Assembly (NCBI GenBank): GCA_025451715.1
Contig: JANWJY010000035.1
Location: 1-11,268 of the forward strand
From: Fimbriimonadaceae bacterium
GTDB taxonomy: Bacteria > Armatimonadota > Fimbriimonadia > Fimbriimonadales > Fimbriimonadaceae
Direction: 5' to 3'
Length of the DNA: 11,268 nucleotides
How positions within the stretch are numbered: position 1 is the first letter of the stretch; the number at the start of each line of letters is the position of its first letter. This document shows, one piece after another, positions 1-5,684 of the stretch. The notes under the pieces were generated by a model. The model did not search any database and was not told the DNA's origin. It saw only the letters and a program-made list of their open reading frames with translations. The position numbers were made by a program, and so were the translations under genes.

Positions 1-16
1 CGCCGTCGACGGGAGG

Positions 17-592
17 ATGACGGTAAGGACGCCCTACCTCGGCGACACGCTCGTGTGGACTTTCCAGAACGAGGACGAGTGGCGGAGCTATCTCCGGTCT
101 AGGCGGTGGTTTCCGTACAACCACTATGGGATGGTGTTCTTGACCCTTGCCAGCGTGGTTACTTTCTTTGGCGTTTATGGAATCGGACCAATCGTCTTCC
201 TGTTGTTCTTCGTTCCGTTGGCTGTGCAGTTGTGGCGCCTGCGTAACGACTGCAAGTATGGGCTGACCTCGATCGAAGTGAGGCTGCATCCTCGCCTCAT
301 AAAGTTCACGGAGCACTACGGAAAGCCCAGTTTGTTGCGTGACCGCCGCGTCGAGGTCCACAGCCGCAAGCGGATAACCGCCATGCAGTGGGTCTCGTCC
401 GGATGCCGTGTCGAGCTCAAGCGGCGATTCCTTTTCGGGCCCGTCTTCGTACTTCCGATGGGTCTCTTCTCAACCCAGGACGCGATCGACGCACTCTACC
501 GCTGGGCGGGGGAGCACAAGATCACGATCGAAGGCGTCCCGCCGCTCCCCGGCGCGTACGTGCGACCGATCGAGGAGCGGCGAGGGCTCTAA
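17..592 (+). CDS. YcxB-like two-helix membrane protein (hypothetical)
   Basis: A 191-residue protein with a soluble N-terminal stretch, two closely spaced hydrophobic segments (about residues 38-54 and 57-73) that would form a membrane hairpin, and a basic, beta-rich cytoplasmic C-terminal part (about 85-175). This layout matches the poorly understood YcxB-like family, in which a PH-like domain follows two helices; the assignment rests on layout only. The ATG at 17 follows GGGAGG with no spacer, which is unusual. The frame is also open to the window edge, so the true start could lie further left and the gene may be incomplete here. No phage hallmark is visible in it. It is probably host or cargo sequence; its role is unknown. 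Confidence 0.6.
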   Translation: MTVRTPYLGDTLVWTFQNEDEWRSYLRSRRWFPYNHYGMVFLTLASVVTFFGVYGIGPIVFLLFFVPLAVQLWRLRNDCKYGLTSIEVRLHPRLIKFTEHYGKPSLLRDRRVEVHSRKRITAMQWVSSGCRVELKRRFLFGPVFVLPMGLFSTQDAIDALYRWAGEHKITIEGVPPLPGAYVRPIEERRGL

Positions 593-749
593 GTTCTCGT
601 CACTCGTGCACCGCGGGCGGGAGCGGTTCCGAGTCCGCCACTCAGGACCCCTAACCCCAGGCTCAGAAACCCGAAAGAGGCTTGCGGGAGCCCAAACACC
701 CTCTGCTGGTTTCCGGAATGTGAACAACGATTGCCAGCAAGTCAGATAT
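593..749. other. Non-coding stretch before the 21-bp repeat array
   Basis: No convincing gene is seen here. An imperfect hairpin can be drawn from GGCT (660-663) plus CCCG (670-673) pairing with CGGG plus AGCC (685-692). It has no following T-run, so it is a poor terminator for the gene ending at 592. A GTG at 720 opens a 38-codon frame that runs into the repeat array and stops at 831-833; nothing supports its translation. Confidence 0.4.
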
Positions 750-959
750 GACGAGTCGCAGAGGTCGTTAGAGAAGTCGCAAAGCTCGTTAGACGAGTCG
801 CAACGCGGTTTAGAGAAGTCGCAAAGGGACTGAGACGAGTCGCAAGGCGACATAGTGAAGTCGCATGGGTCGTTAGAGAAGTCGAGGAGCGACAACGACG
901 ACCCGCAGAGCAAAAACGACGAGCCGCAAACTTGAAACTACGGCCCGCAGAGCTGCATT
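750..959. repeat. Ten-unit 21-bp tandem repeat array
   Basis: Ten consecutive 21-bp units begin at 750, 771, 792, 813, 834, 855, 876, 897, 918 and 939. The consensus is roughly GAngAGTCGCAnnGnncGTTA. The 5' hexamer alternates between GACGAG (units 1, 3, 5) and GAGAAG (units 2, 4, 7), so there is also a 42-bp higher-order period; units 8-10 are the most diverged. Because 21 is 7 codons, the plus frame reads as heptads such as DESQRSL and EKSQSSL, broken by TGA at 831-833 in unit 4. On the minus strand two frames stay open across all ten units, one reading as Cys-containing heptads (LCDSSQS-like). There are no spacers, so it is not a CRISPR array. It ends about 70 bp before the FN3-like gene. 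Confidence 0.85.
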
Positions 960-979
960 GCAATCCGTAAGGGGACACG

Positions 980-998
980 GAGCGGGCCACACCCGCTC
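980..998 (+). other. Perfect hairpin in the leader of the FN3-like gene
   Basis: GAGCGGG (980-986) and CCCGCTC (992-998) form a perfect 7-bp stem with a CCACA loop. No T-run follows, so it is not a classical terminator. It lies about 10 nt upstream of the GGAGGAGG ribosome-binding site of the gene at 1028 and could protect the 5' end of that mRNA or affect its translation. Confidence 0.4.
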
Positions 999-1027
999 AC
1001 TATTCCCCGGAGGAGGAAACAACACAA

Positions 1028-1990
1028 ATGCCATTCTCTGGCCCTAGCAGCTATCTTGCAGTCATCGACGAATTCATCGGCCACTGGACCGATGTCAACG
1101 TCGCCCTAGGAATCGGCGGGCTCGTGCTCCAGCCGGACGCGTACGCGATCACGAACTTGCAGACCCACCGCACGAACCTCGCCACGTTCATCACGTCGCT
1201 CGAAGGGTTCATCAACTCGCAAGAAGGGCACCGCACGTCGCGCGACAACCAAAAGGACCCGATGCGCGAGCGATTGCGACAGCTCGGCGGGATCACGAAG
1301 AACCAACTGCGCGACAGCGTGTACGCGGGACAGGTGCCGCAGCTCATCGAGCCCAACGCGAACCCCGGCAAATGGATCATCGCGATGGACGACGCCTCGC
1401 ACATGTGGACGACGATCAACGCGACTCCGCCGGCGGGCTTCACGCCGCCGCTGTTGCTCACTGGAGGTTTCACGCTGGCGAACTTCAACACTGCCGTGGC
1501 GGCGCTCAAAGCGACCTTCACCTCGCTGGTGCAGGCGGACCAGGACGTGACGCGCGCGATCGACGAGCGCGATGCGCTGTTCCTGATCATCCGCGACCGG
1601 CTGGTGCAGTACCGCGGCGTGATCGAGGCGATGTTCGCTCTCGACCACCCGCTCGTGCTGTCGCTGCCGCGCGTTTATCCGCTGCCCGGCCACACGCCGG
1701 ACGCGGTGACGCTGAGTGGTGGGTGGAACGTGGGGACCTCGATGGCGGACCTTTCGTGGACGGCGTCCACCGACCCGGACCTCTCGGGCTACTCGGTGCG
1801 GCGCTCGGGCGCGGACCCGTACGACACCCAGTCGGAGCTGGTGGTCGACACTCTGCCGCCTGGGACTCTGGTGCTGGCGACAGACGAGGGGCTCGGCACA
1901 CCCGGTGCGACCATGCGCTACAAGGTGTACGTCGAGCTCTCGACCGGGAACGAGAGGGGCAGCAACACGGTGACGATCAACCGACCGTAA
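1028..1990 (+). CDS. Hypothetical protein with C-terminal fibronectin type III-like domain
   Basis: A 320-residue protein. Residues 1-215 are mostly helical, rich in Gln, Arg and Asn, with no signal peptide or membrane segment. Residues about 222-318 look like one FN3 domain: the core DLSWTASTDPDLSGYSVRR matches the family pattern L-x-W-x(4)-D-x-D-x(2)-G-Y-x-V/I-x-R, and the stretch ending in RYKVYVEL resembles the Y-x-V-x-V strand with its usual downstream Asn-rich turn. The start follows GGAGGAGG with 11 nt spacing. The N-terminal domain is not recognised. FN3 domains mediate binding and occur on secreted, surface and virion proteins, but the missing signal peptide argues against ordinary secretion. 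It stands alone, follows the 21-bp repeats, and ends at a strong hairpin. Confidence 0.8.
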   Translation: MPFSGPSSYLAVIDEFIGHWTDVNVALGIGGLVLQPDAYAITNLQTHRTNLATFITSLEGFINSQEGHRTSRDNQKDPMRERLRQLGGITKNQLRDSVYAGQVPQLIEPNANPGKWIIAMDDASHMWTTINATPPAGFTPPLLLTGGFTLANFNTAVAALKATFTSLVQADQDVTRAIDERDALFLIIRDRLVQYRGVIEAMFALDHPLVLSLPRVYPLPGHTPDAVTLSGGWNVGTSMADLSWTASTDPDLSGYSVRRSGADPYDTQSELVVDTLPPGTLVLATDEGLGTPGATMRYKVYVELSTGNERGSNTVTINRP

Positions 1991-1996
1991 CGTTGA

Positions 1997-2046
1997 TCGG
2001 GGGCGGCGGTTCTCTCGCCGCCCCCGAAAGTACATCACCTCTTTTT
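1997..2046 (+). terminator. Strong hairpin between convergent genes
   Basis: TCGGGGGCGGCG (1997-2008) and CGCCGCCCCCGA (2016-2027) form a perfect 12-bp stem with a 7-nt loop, 6 bp after the FN3-like gene stops. The T-run (2041-2046) comes some 13 nt later, so this is not a textbook intrinsic terminator. The minus gene ends at 2035, so the stem could serve transcripts arriving from both sides. Confidence 0.65.
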
Positions 2047-3381
2047 TGTTGAAGGAATCTCGCTCCTCGCTCTACGCCAGTCATCGGCCGATCGCAGACA
2101 AACGCGGCCCTCATAGCCGATGATTCGCAGAATGCACAGCTCGAAAAACTCCAGAGCGAGCACAGCAATCTCTGTGCGGACTTGACTATCGTACTTGTGG
2201 CCCGAATGAGTCGCCTCCGGGTGCATTAGTGAGTTTCGGACGTGTCCAATCGCAGACGGCCCATCGTGCCTCCTGAACGCGCTGCGCGCGTCCGCATACT
2301 CAGGTGGTATGGCGGTCGGCAAGTCCAATGACACCAGCATGGCCCGTATCTTCTCGTCCGCCGTTAGCTTCCCGGCAGTTGACTCTAGCAGTATCCCCTG
2401 ACGTTTGATGAGCTGGACGTGCGAGAGTAGTTCAAGGCCCGCTTGCGCCGTAACGAGTGACAAGTCCCTCCCGGCCGCGGACCTGCACGCTTCAATGTAG
2501 AAATCGACTGCCATTCGCAGCCAGGCGTGGTTCTTATCATCCTGCCACAAAGCGCAGATCCCGTTCATGCATTCAAAAACCTCAGGTCTCAACTGGTCAC
2601 CTGCCCAGCTAAGCTGGAGTTTGCCGTGATCGGGCCGCTTGTCGAGCCACTTCCACCAAGTGGGAGAGTCCAGATGTCTATAGCCGAGAACCAGCGGGAG
2701 GCAGCACCGACAACCGGCAACGAAGTCAAGCGTGAGAAAGAACCGCTCTAGACACGGAAGAATCTGCGGTGGATTGAAAAGTTTCCCGTCGATCCGTTCG
2801 ATTTGATAAACATGTGTTGGCAAGTAACTACGATAGAGGCCGCTCCTCGCCTTCCTTCGTGCTGTGTCGTGATATGCGTCGATCGTATAACGCCACTTTG
2901 TGTCTTGGAACGTGATTCGACCCTGGAACGTGTGTACTATTCCATCGATCCTCGCACCTAGCTTTTCGCCTTCGGTTTCTGGGAAGCCCAACAAGTAACC
3001 TCTGACCCTGCCCATGCTTGGTATGGGGTCGAGGCTTGCCTCTAGCTCTCTCGGATGACTCTCCATGTAAGGTGGGTCACCCATGTCAAATTCCGTGAAC
3101 TTGGCCTGGAATTTCGCATGACGCGACGGTATTTCCACCTCCGTCGGCTCGTTCCAGCTATCCTCCTCATCGTCCAGCTGCGGACTCGCAAAGCACATTT
3201 CAACCGAGGGCGAGTATTCGAGATTTAGAGAAATCGTTATGTTGCCCGCAATGCTCCGGTTCGGCCATGTGAGAGTGCACGGCTCGCTGAACAGCTCCAA
3301 CTCTTGATTCAGCGCGAGATCTTGCGTCCCGTAATGGGTCATGGCTAGGTGTGACACGACTGGCCCAAACTCGCTCGCCAT
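2035..3381 (-). CDS. HEPN-like protein, possible ApeA-type defence RNase
   Basis: A 448-residue soluble protein. The N-terminal half (about 25-260) alternates short hydrophobic strands and looks beta-rich. The C-terminal third (about 290-430) is helical and holds RNSLMH at residues 382-387, encoded at 2221-2238. This is the R-x4-H signature (second residue Asn) of HEPN ribonucleases. A large beta-rich domain before a C-terminal HEPN domain is the arrangement of ApeA-like anti-phage proteins, which cut RNA, including tRNA, after sensing infection; that link is inferred from architecture. No antitoxin is visible beside it: the downstream neighbour is convergent and the upstream genes are small membrane proteins. 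No clear ribosome-binding site precedes the ATG at 3381. A perfect 12-bp palindrome lies 12 bp upstream and may be an operator. Confidence 0.6.
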   Translation of the reverse strand: MASEFGPVVSHLAMTHYGTQDLALNQELELFSEPCTLTWPNRSIAGNITISLNLEYSPSVEMCFASPQLDDEEDSWNEPTEVEIPSRHAKFQAKFTEFDMGDPPYMESHPRELEASLDPIPSMGRVRGYLLGFPETEGEKLGARIDGIVHTFQGRITFQDTKWRYTIDAYHDTARRKARSGLYRSYLPTHVYQIERIDGKLFNPPQILPCLERFFLTLDFVAGCRCCLPLVLGYRHLDSPTWWKWLDKRPDHGKLQLSWAGDQLRPEVFECMNGICALWQDDKNHAWLRMAVDFYIEACRSAAGRDLSLVTAQAGLELLSHVQLIKRQGILLESTAGKLTADEKIRAMLVSLDLPTAIPPEYADARSAFRRHDGPSAIGHVRNSLMHPEATHSGHKYDSQVRTEIAVLALEFFELCILRIIGYEGRVCLRSADDWRRARSEIPSTKKR

Positions 3382-3596
3382 GAGACATTCTAGCTGGCGC
3401 CAGCCTCATTTGGTTCCCCCTCTCGGTCGGGGAGGAGGACCGTTCTTCCCTTGTTCAAAGGGTGTGTCAGGGCGGCGAGTCGTCCGGGCAGGACGCGCAC
3501 GCCGCAGTCAGGGACGGATGTGTCGATCTCGCCGTACGGCCGCAGCCATAGGGCGTCGTTGTGCGATGTGCTCAATTCTTGAATGTGTCGATTGGT
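3382..3596. other. Intergenic stretch with small hairpins; weak 61-codon frame
   Basis: Between the HEPN-like gene and the 33-aa ORF. On the minus strand a TTG at 3575 opens a 61-codon frame (3390-3575) without a ribosome-binding site, signal or recognisable domain; I do not call it a gene. The plus strand holds short stems: CCCC/GGGG around 3419-3435 and CCCTT/AAGGG with loop GTTCA near 3449-3463. This structured, low-coding stretch may be a dispersed intergenic element and must also hold any promoter of the HEPN-like gene; I see no good -35/-10 pair. Confidence 0.35.
3393..3404. promoter_or_regulatory. Perfect 12-bp palindrome upstream of the HEPN-like gene
   Basis: GCTGGCGCCAGC reads the same on both strands. 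It ends 12 bp before the start codon at 3381, a position where an autoregulator or operator-binding protein would block transcription or translation. No cognate regulator is visible next to it. Confidence 0.35.
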
Positions 3597-3698
3597 TTAT
3601 GGATCGTGTGACCAGACCAACCAAAGGAGATAGGCGATGCAGACGAGCGTCGCGATCACCGTAACCAATCGGAACCGATTCCATTCGCCGTCCTTCAT
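3597..3698 (-). CDS. 33-aa single-helix membrane ORF, possible gene fragment
   Basis: A 33-codon ORF with a basic N-terminus (MKDGEWNRFR), one hydrophobic helix (about residues 11-29) and a short tail ending in DP. It starts at ATG 3698, exactly one base after a TGA at 3700-3702 in another frame. That gives the same TGA-G-ATG junction seen between the genes at 4489 and 4487. Its N-terminus resembles those of the proteins starting at 4487 and 4103 (polar start, Arg near residue 8-10, then the first helix). It is either a genuine micro-membrane protein or the remaining 5' end of a fourth tandem copy whose rest has been lost. No clear Shine-Dalgarno site is present, so it would depend on translational coupling. 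Confidence 0.4.
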   Translation of the reverse strand: MKDGEWNRFRLVTVIATLVCIAYLLWLVWSHDP

Positions 3699-3728
3699 CT
3701 CAGTCGTACCAATCGTTGCCGTGCGAGT

Positions 3729-4103
3729 TCAATTGTCCTCGGACTGCGGTTCACTGCTCCGCAACACCGTCAAACCCAGCAGAGTCCAGAGGATCGAACC
3801 GAACACCACATATGCAGCCTTGGGCCAAGCCACCTTCTCCGTTAGCAGACCTGCCAGGCCAAGAACGAATCCAATGGTTCCAAGCCCGCACGCGATTCCG
3901 CCTGCGATCTTGTTCCTTCCGCGGCAGACAATGGCAAGCAAGAAAAAGAACGCGGCAGATCCGAGTTGGGCACCAAACTGTTTGACGTCAGACGACTCGC
4001 TCTGGATGAGTGAGACGAAGGACCAGCCTTGGTCGCAAATCAAGAACGCGATGACGACCCAGAACAACACGTCATGGATCCTGGTTTGTCGCGTCTTTGC
4101 CAT
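3729..4103 (-). CDS. Small four-helix membrane protein, paralogue of its upstream neighbour
   Basis: A 124-residue protein with a basic N-terminus (MAKTRQTR) and four predicted helices at about 11-25, 44-60, 65-88 and 94-115. The loop between helices 2 and 3 (VCRGRNKIAGG) matches ACFQGSRPIAW in the protein encoded at 4107-4487, and LTVLRSS matches VSTLRTQ after helix 4, so the two are probably paralogues. It starts 3 nt after the upstream stop. Its C-terminus (EPQSEDN) lacks the Tyr-Asp ending of its neighbours, but a shifted frame over the same DNA ends in NDWYD at a TGA at 3700-3702, suggesting a frameshift near the 3' end. Function unknown. Confidence 0.65.
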   Translation of the reverse strand: MAKTRQTRIHDVLFWVVIAFLICDQGWSFVSLIQSESSDVKQFGAQLGSAAFFFLLAIVCRGRNKIAGGIACGLGTIGFVLGLAGLLTEKVAWPKAAYVVFGSILWTLLGLTVLRSSEPQSEDN

Positions 4104-4106
4104 GGT

Positions 4107-4487
4107 CTAGTCGTACTGGGAGTTGTCGTGCTTGATCTGTGTGCGCAGCGTGGATACAGCGAGTATGAGTGCAGCAACGTTTGCAATAATCTGGAGGCCA
4201 ATCCGAGTATCGAAGTAAGCGGTTCCGTCTCGCCATCCGATCCACAATGCAGTCCCGGCCAAGGCAATAGGCGTCAAGACGACCAGGAGCCATGCGATTG
4301 GACGGGAGCCCTGAAAACACGCTGTCAATAACCAGTAGGCTACGAACGCGGCCAGAATCGGAGCAATTGCCCTCATCGCCCAGTGCCCCTCCTTCGACAA
4401 AAACTGAACGACCTTGTCTGACAAGAAACAAATGAGTGCCACCCAATAGGCGACCCGTGAGACCACTGAGTTTGACTGGTTCCTCAT
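4107..4487 (-). CDS. Small four-helix membrane protein (hypothetical)
   Basis: A 126-residue protein with four predicted membrane helices (about 10-28, 39-58, 63-85, 97-113), short polar loops and a hydrophilic tail ending HDNSQYD. It starts one base after the stop of the 243-residue membrane protein gene (TGA-G-ATG) and is followed 3 nt later by its paralogue, so the genes almost certainly share an mRNA and coupled translation. No Shine-Dalgarno site of its own is evident. I recognise no characterised family. An inner-membrane role such as superinfection exclusion or abortive infection is possible from its position beside phage genes, but nothing in the sequence proves it. Confidence 0.65.
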   Translation of the reverse strand: MRNQSNSVVSRVAYWVALICFLSDKVVQFLSKEGHWAMRAIAPILAAFVAYWLLTACFQGSRPIAWLLVVLTPIALAGTALWIGWRDGTAYFDTRIGLQIIANVAALILAVSTLRTQIKHDNSQYD

Positions 4488-4488
4488 C

Positions 4489-5220
4489 TCAATCGTACTC
4501 GTAGTTCGAATGCGTCAGGCCGATGAACAGCAGGCTGAGCAGGCAGAGCCCGGCGAGCCAGTAAGCGCCGTGGTAGCCGTACACGATGAACTCGGCCGGG
4601 ATCGCGAGCGGCGCGAGCCCGGCGCTCGCGACCATCAAGATCAGCAGGCACTTCATGACCGCGTGCATCGCCGACCTCTTCCCTCGCACGAGGACGGGCG
4701 ACTGCCGCATCACTGTAAACGCCGTCACGACCGCCAACAGACCGTACAGCGCAACGCCGTACACGATGAGCTGGTACTCGACGGGGTCGGCTGTTCCGAA
4801 CACGGCCCATCCCGTACGCACGAGCAGGCTGAGGGCAAACACCATGTTCGCCGCGGCGGTGAAGAACGCGATGAACGCCGTGATCATCACGCTGAATATC
4901 GCGCCGCTTCCGCCCGTCACCGCGAAGAGCATCGTCGCGGACAGGGCGACGACCGCGCCGAGCGCGATGCGAACGTTCGATTGCGCCGCCGCGAAGTCGG
5001 GCGTGACCTCGCGCTTCAGAATCCCCTGCTCTTCAAACCCAGACACGTACTTTCCGAACCCGATCGCGTCAGGTGAACCAGTCGCTGCAGGCTCGTTGTC
5101 AAACTTCGGTTGGTTGAGAGCATTGTTCCACTCGACAAACTTTGCGTACTCCCCCCACGACATCCAGCCCCACACCGCGAACATCGCCAGCGTCAAGAAA
5201 ACGACAGTAATCTTAGCCAT
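4489..5220 (-). CDS. Multi-pass membrane protein, 243 aa (hypothetical)
   Basis: A 243-residue protein. A first hydrophobic segment (about 4-21) is a signal anchor or first helix, followed by a roughly 60-residue polar loop rich in Asn, Pro and acidic residues (about 22-81). Five more helices lie near 82-102, 108-134, 150-171, 187-207 and 218-234, with a short tail ending in NYEYD. The polar loop would sit outside the membrane. It is larger than the two following genes but shares the Tyr-Asp ending and junction form. The ATG lies 3 nt after the stop of the lipoprotein gene, placing it in the same operon. No family recognised. Confidence 0.65.
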   Translation of the reverse strand: MAKITVVFLTLAMFAVWGWMSWGEYAKFVEWNNALNQPKFDNEPAATGSPDAIGFGKYVSGFEEQGILKREVTPDFAAAQSNVRIALGAVVALSATMLFAVTGGSGAIFSVMITAFIAFFTAAANMVFALSLLVRTGWAVFGTADPVEYQLIVYGVALYGLLAVVTAFTVMRQSPVLVRGKRSAMHAVMKCLLILMVASAGLAPLAIPAEFIVYGYHGAYWLAGLCLLSLLFIGLTHSNYEYD

Positions 5221-5223
5221 CTC

Positions 5224-5562
5224 TCACATCCGGTGCAGCACGACGTCGTTGCCGCTGGGCGTGGTGCCGCGCATCGTCTTCCCGTCGCCAAGCTTCAATG
5301 TCGCGCCGCTGTCGAGCGTTACGGTGTCGCCGTCGAGCTTCCAAGTGCCCTCTGTCGTCTTGCCGGGCATCGAGTGCAGGTACTTCCCCGCTTCGCTGAA
5401 CACGTACACGTGGTCGAACTCTTCGCTCGTGTCGGGCGTGCCGCCTGCGTTCTCGGCGTTCCACTGCCCCCACGACCCGACCGGTGTCTTCGCCTCGGGG
5501 CTCTTCTCTTCCTTTCCGCAGCCAAGAGGCAGGAGCAGGACAAGGAGCAGGAACGCACGCAT
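5224..5562 (-). CDS. Small lipoprotein with lipocalin-like beta pattern
   Basis: A 112-residue protein with a typical lipoprotein signal: MR, a Leu-rich core, and lipobox LPLGC with Cys15 as the expected lipidation site. After a charged linker (KEEKSPEAK) the domain starts VGSWGQW and continues with strands including GTWKLDGDTVTL, a pattern common in small lipocalin-like or META/NlpE-type envelope lipoproteins; which family is uncertain. ATG 5562 is chosen because it places the signal peptide exactly at the N-terminus. There is no Shine-Dalgarno site, and TACAAT lies just 6 nt before the ATG, so a leaderless mRNA is possible. It is the first gene of the run down to 3597. It could be cargo carried with the membrane proteins. 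Confidence 0.7.
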   Translation of the reverse strand: MRAFLLLVLLLPLGCGKEEKSPEAKTPVGSWGQWNAENAGGTPDTSEEFDHVYVFSEAGKYLHSMPGKTTEGTWKLDGDTVTLDSGATLKLGDGKTMRGTTPSGNDVVLHRM

Positions 5563-5590
5563 GGGGACATTGTAACGGGTTTCGAGGGGC

Positions 5591-5680
5591 GTTCGGGTTT
5601 GTTCGGGTTGGCGCGGGTTTGTCCGGGTTTGCCTAAACGAATCCGAACCAAGCCGAACCAATCCGAACCAATCCGAACTG
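5591..5680. repeat. 10-bp direct repeats forming a 40-bp imperfect inverted repeat
   Basis: Nine 10-bp units fill 90 bp exactly. Four units of the GTTCGGGTTT type (5591-5630) are followed by a non-matching centre (5631-5640) and four units of the ATCCGAACCA type (5641-5680). The right arm is the reverse complement of the left with about 7-8 matches per 10. Positions 5591-5630 can thus pair with 5639-5678 around an 8-nt loop, and plus-strand RNA gains extra G-U pairs. It starts 28 bp upstream of the lipoprotein gene and ends just past the terminase stop. The 10-bp period places every unit on one face of the helix. Confidence 0.85.
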
Positions 5681-5684
5681 CCGG

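Noticed and set aside
750..959. CRISPR array
   Set aside because: Units are contiguous 21-mers with no variable spacers and no cas genes nearby.
470..990. Minus-strand Cys-heptad or Ala/Thr-rich proteins across the 21-bp repeat
   Set aside because: The open frames follow from the repeat unit lacking stops on that strand. Starts are TTG or GTG without a ribosome-binding site, and one overlaps the gene ending at 592.
1106..2038. Long minus-strand frame of 310 codons
   Set aside because: Arg/His/Val-rich composition typical of an antisense shadow of the GC-rich FN3-like gene, whose own frame has a strong ribosome-binding site and domain.
3390..3575. 61-codon minus-strand gene
   Set aside because: TTG start, no ribosome-binding site, no domain; composition looks like translated intergenic hairpins.
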